Below are positions 14,062-14,070 of a DNA stretch of 14,070 bases, one piece after another (position 1 is the stretch's first letter; each line of letters begins with the position of its first letter). A program made the translations under genes and the position numbers. The DNA lies in assembly GCF_030825785.1 (NCBI RefSeq), contig NZ_JAPJPG010000042.1, positions 1 to 14,070 of the forward strand, given 5' to 3'. The stretch is from Anaerococcus sp. GTDB taxonomy: Bacteria > Bacillota > Clostridia > Tissierellales > Peptoniphilaceae. Below the pieces are notes generated by a model. It worked only from the letters and a program-made list of their open reading frames with translations. It made no database searches and was not told the origin of the DNA.

Positions 14062-14070
14062 GATTTTAGT

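Overview
The window looks like chromosomal DNA of a low-GC Gram-positive anaerobe of the Bacillota. Protein style and AT-rich codon use suggest a Peptoniphilaceae-like organism such as Anaerococcus; this is an inference from gene content, not a database match. There are 14 substantial genes plus the tail of one more. No tRNA, rRNA, CRISPR array, transposase or phage module is visible.

Left region (1-4842): the last codons of an unknown plus-strand gene meet nrdB head-on across a shared hairpin. nrdB (class Ia ribonucleotide reductase radical subunit) lies 10 bases after a small YvlD/holin-like membrane protein gene, apparently in one transcript from a promoter near 1550. A convergent 111-residue membrane protein and a bidirectional terminator separate this pair from nrdA (ATP-cone catalytic subunit). 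nrdA has its own promoter, with one good NrdR-box candidate inside the -35/-10 spacer and a weaker one 41 bases away.

Middle region (4843-6909): sppA (membrane-anchored signal peptide peptidase) and an RDD-family membrane protein form a translationally coupled minus-strand pair behind a well-formed extended -10 promoter. A DUF3842 gene on the same strand lies next and is divergent from the lar operon.

Right region (6910-12839): one tightly packed plus-strand operon, larE-larB-larC followed by lipoprotein, permease and ATPase genes. LarB, LarE and LarC build the nickel-pincer nucleotide cofactor. The three transporter genes form a FecCD-type importer that most likely brings in nickel, or a nickel chelate, for LarC. 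No larA (the racemase using the cofactor) lies in the window, so the client enzyme must be elsewhere. Almost every gene overlaps the next by 8-11 bases, and the operon ends at a strong hairpin. Its leader carries a terminator-like hairpin and a perfect 14-base tandem repeat. larC is one uninterrupted frame but has an A10 tract and an adjacent inverted repeat at the LarC1/LarC2 boundary, the point where the Lactiplantibacillus plantarum gene is split by frameshifting.

Far right (12845-13984): a minus-strand multi-pass membrane protein resembling the CD0519/CD1768 gate-domain family converges on the lar operon.
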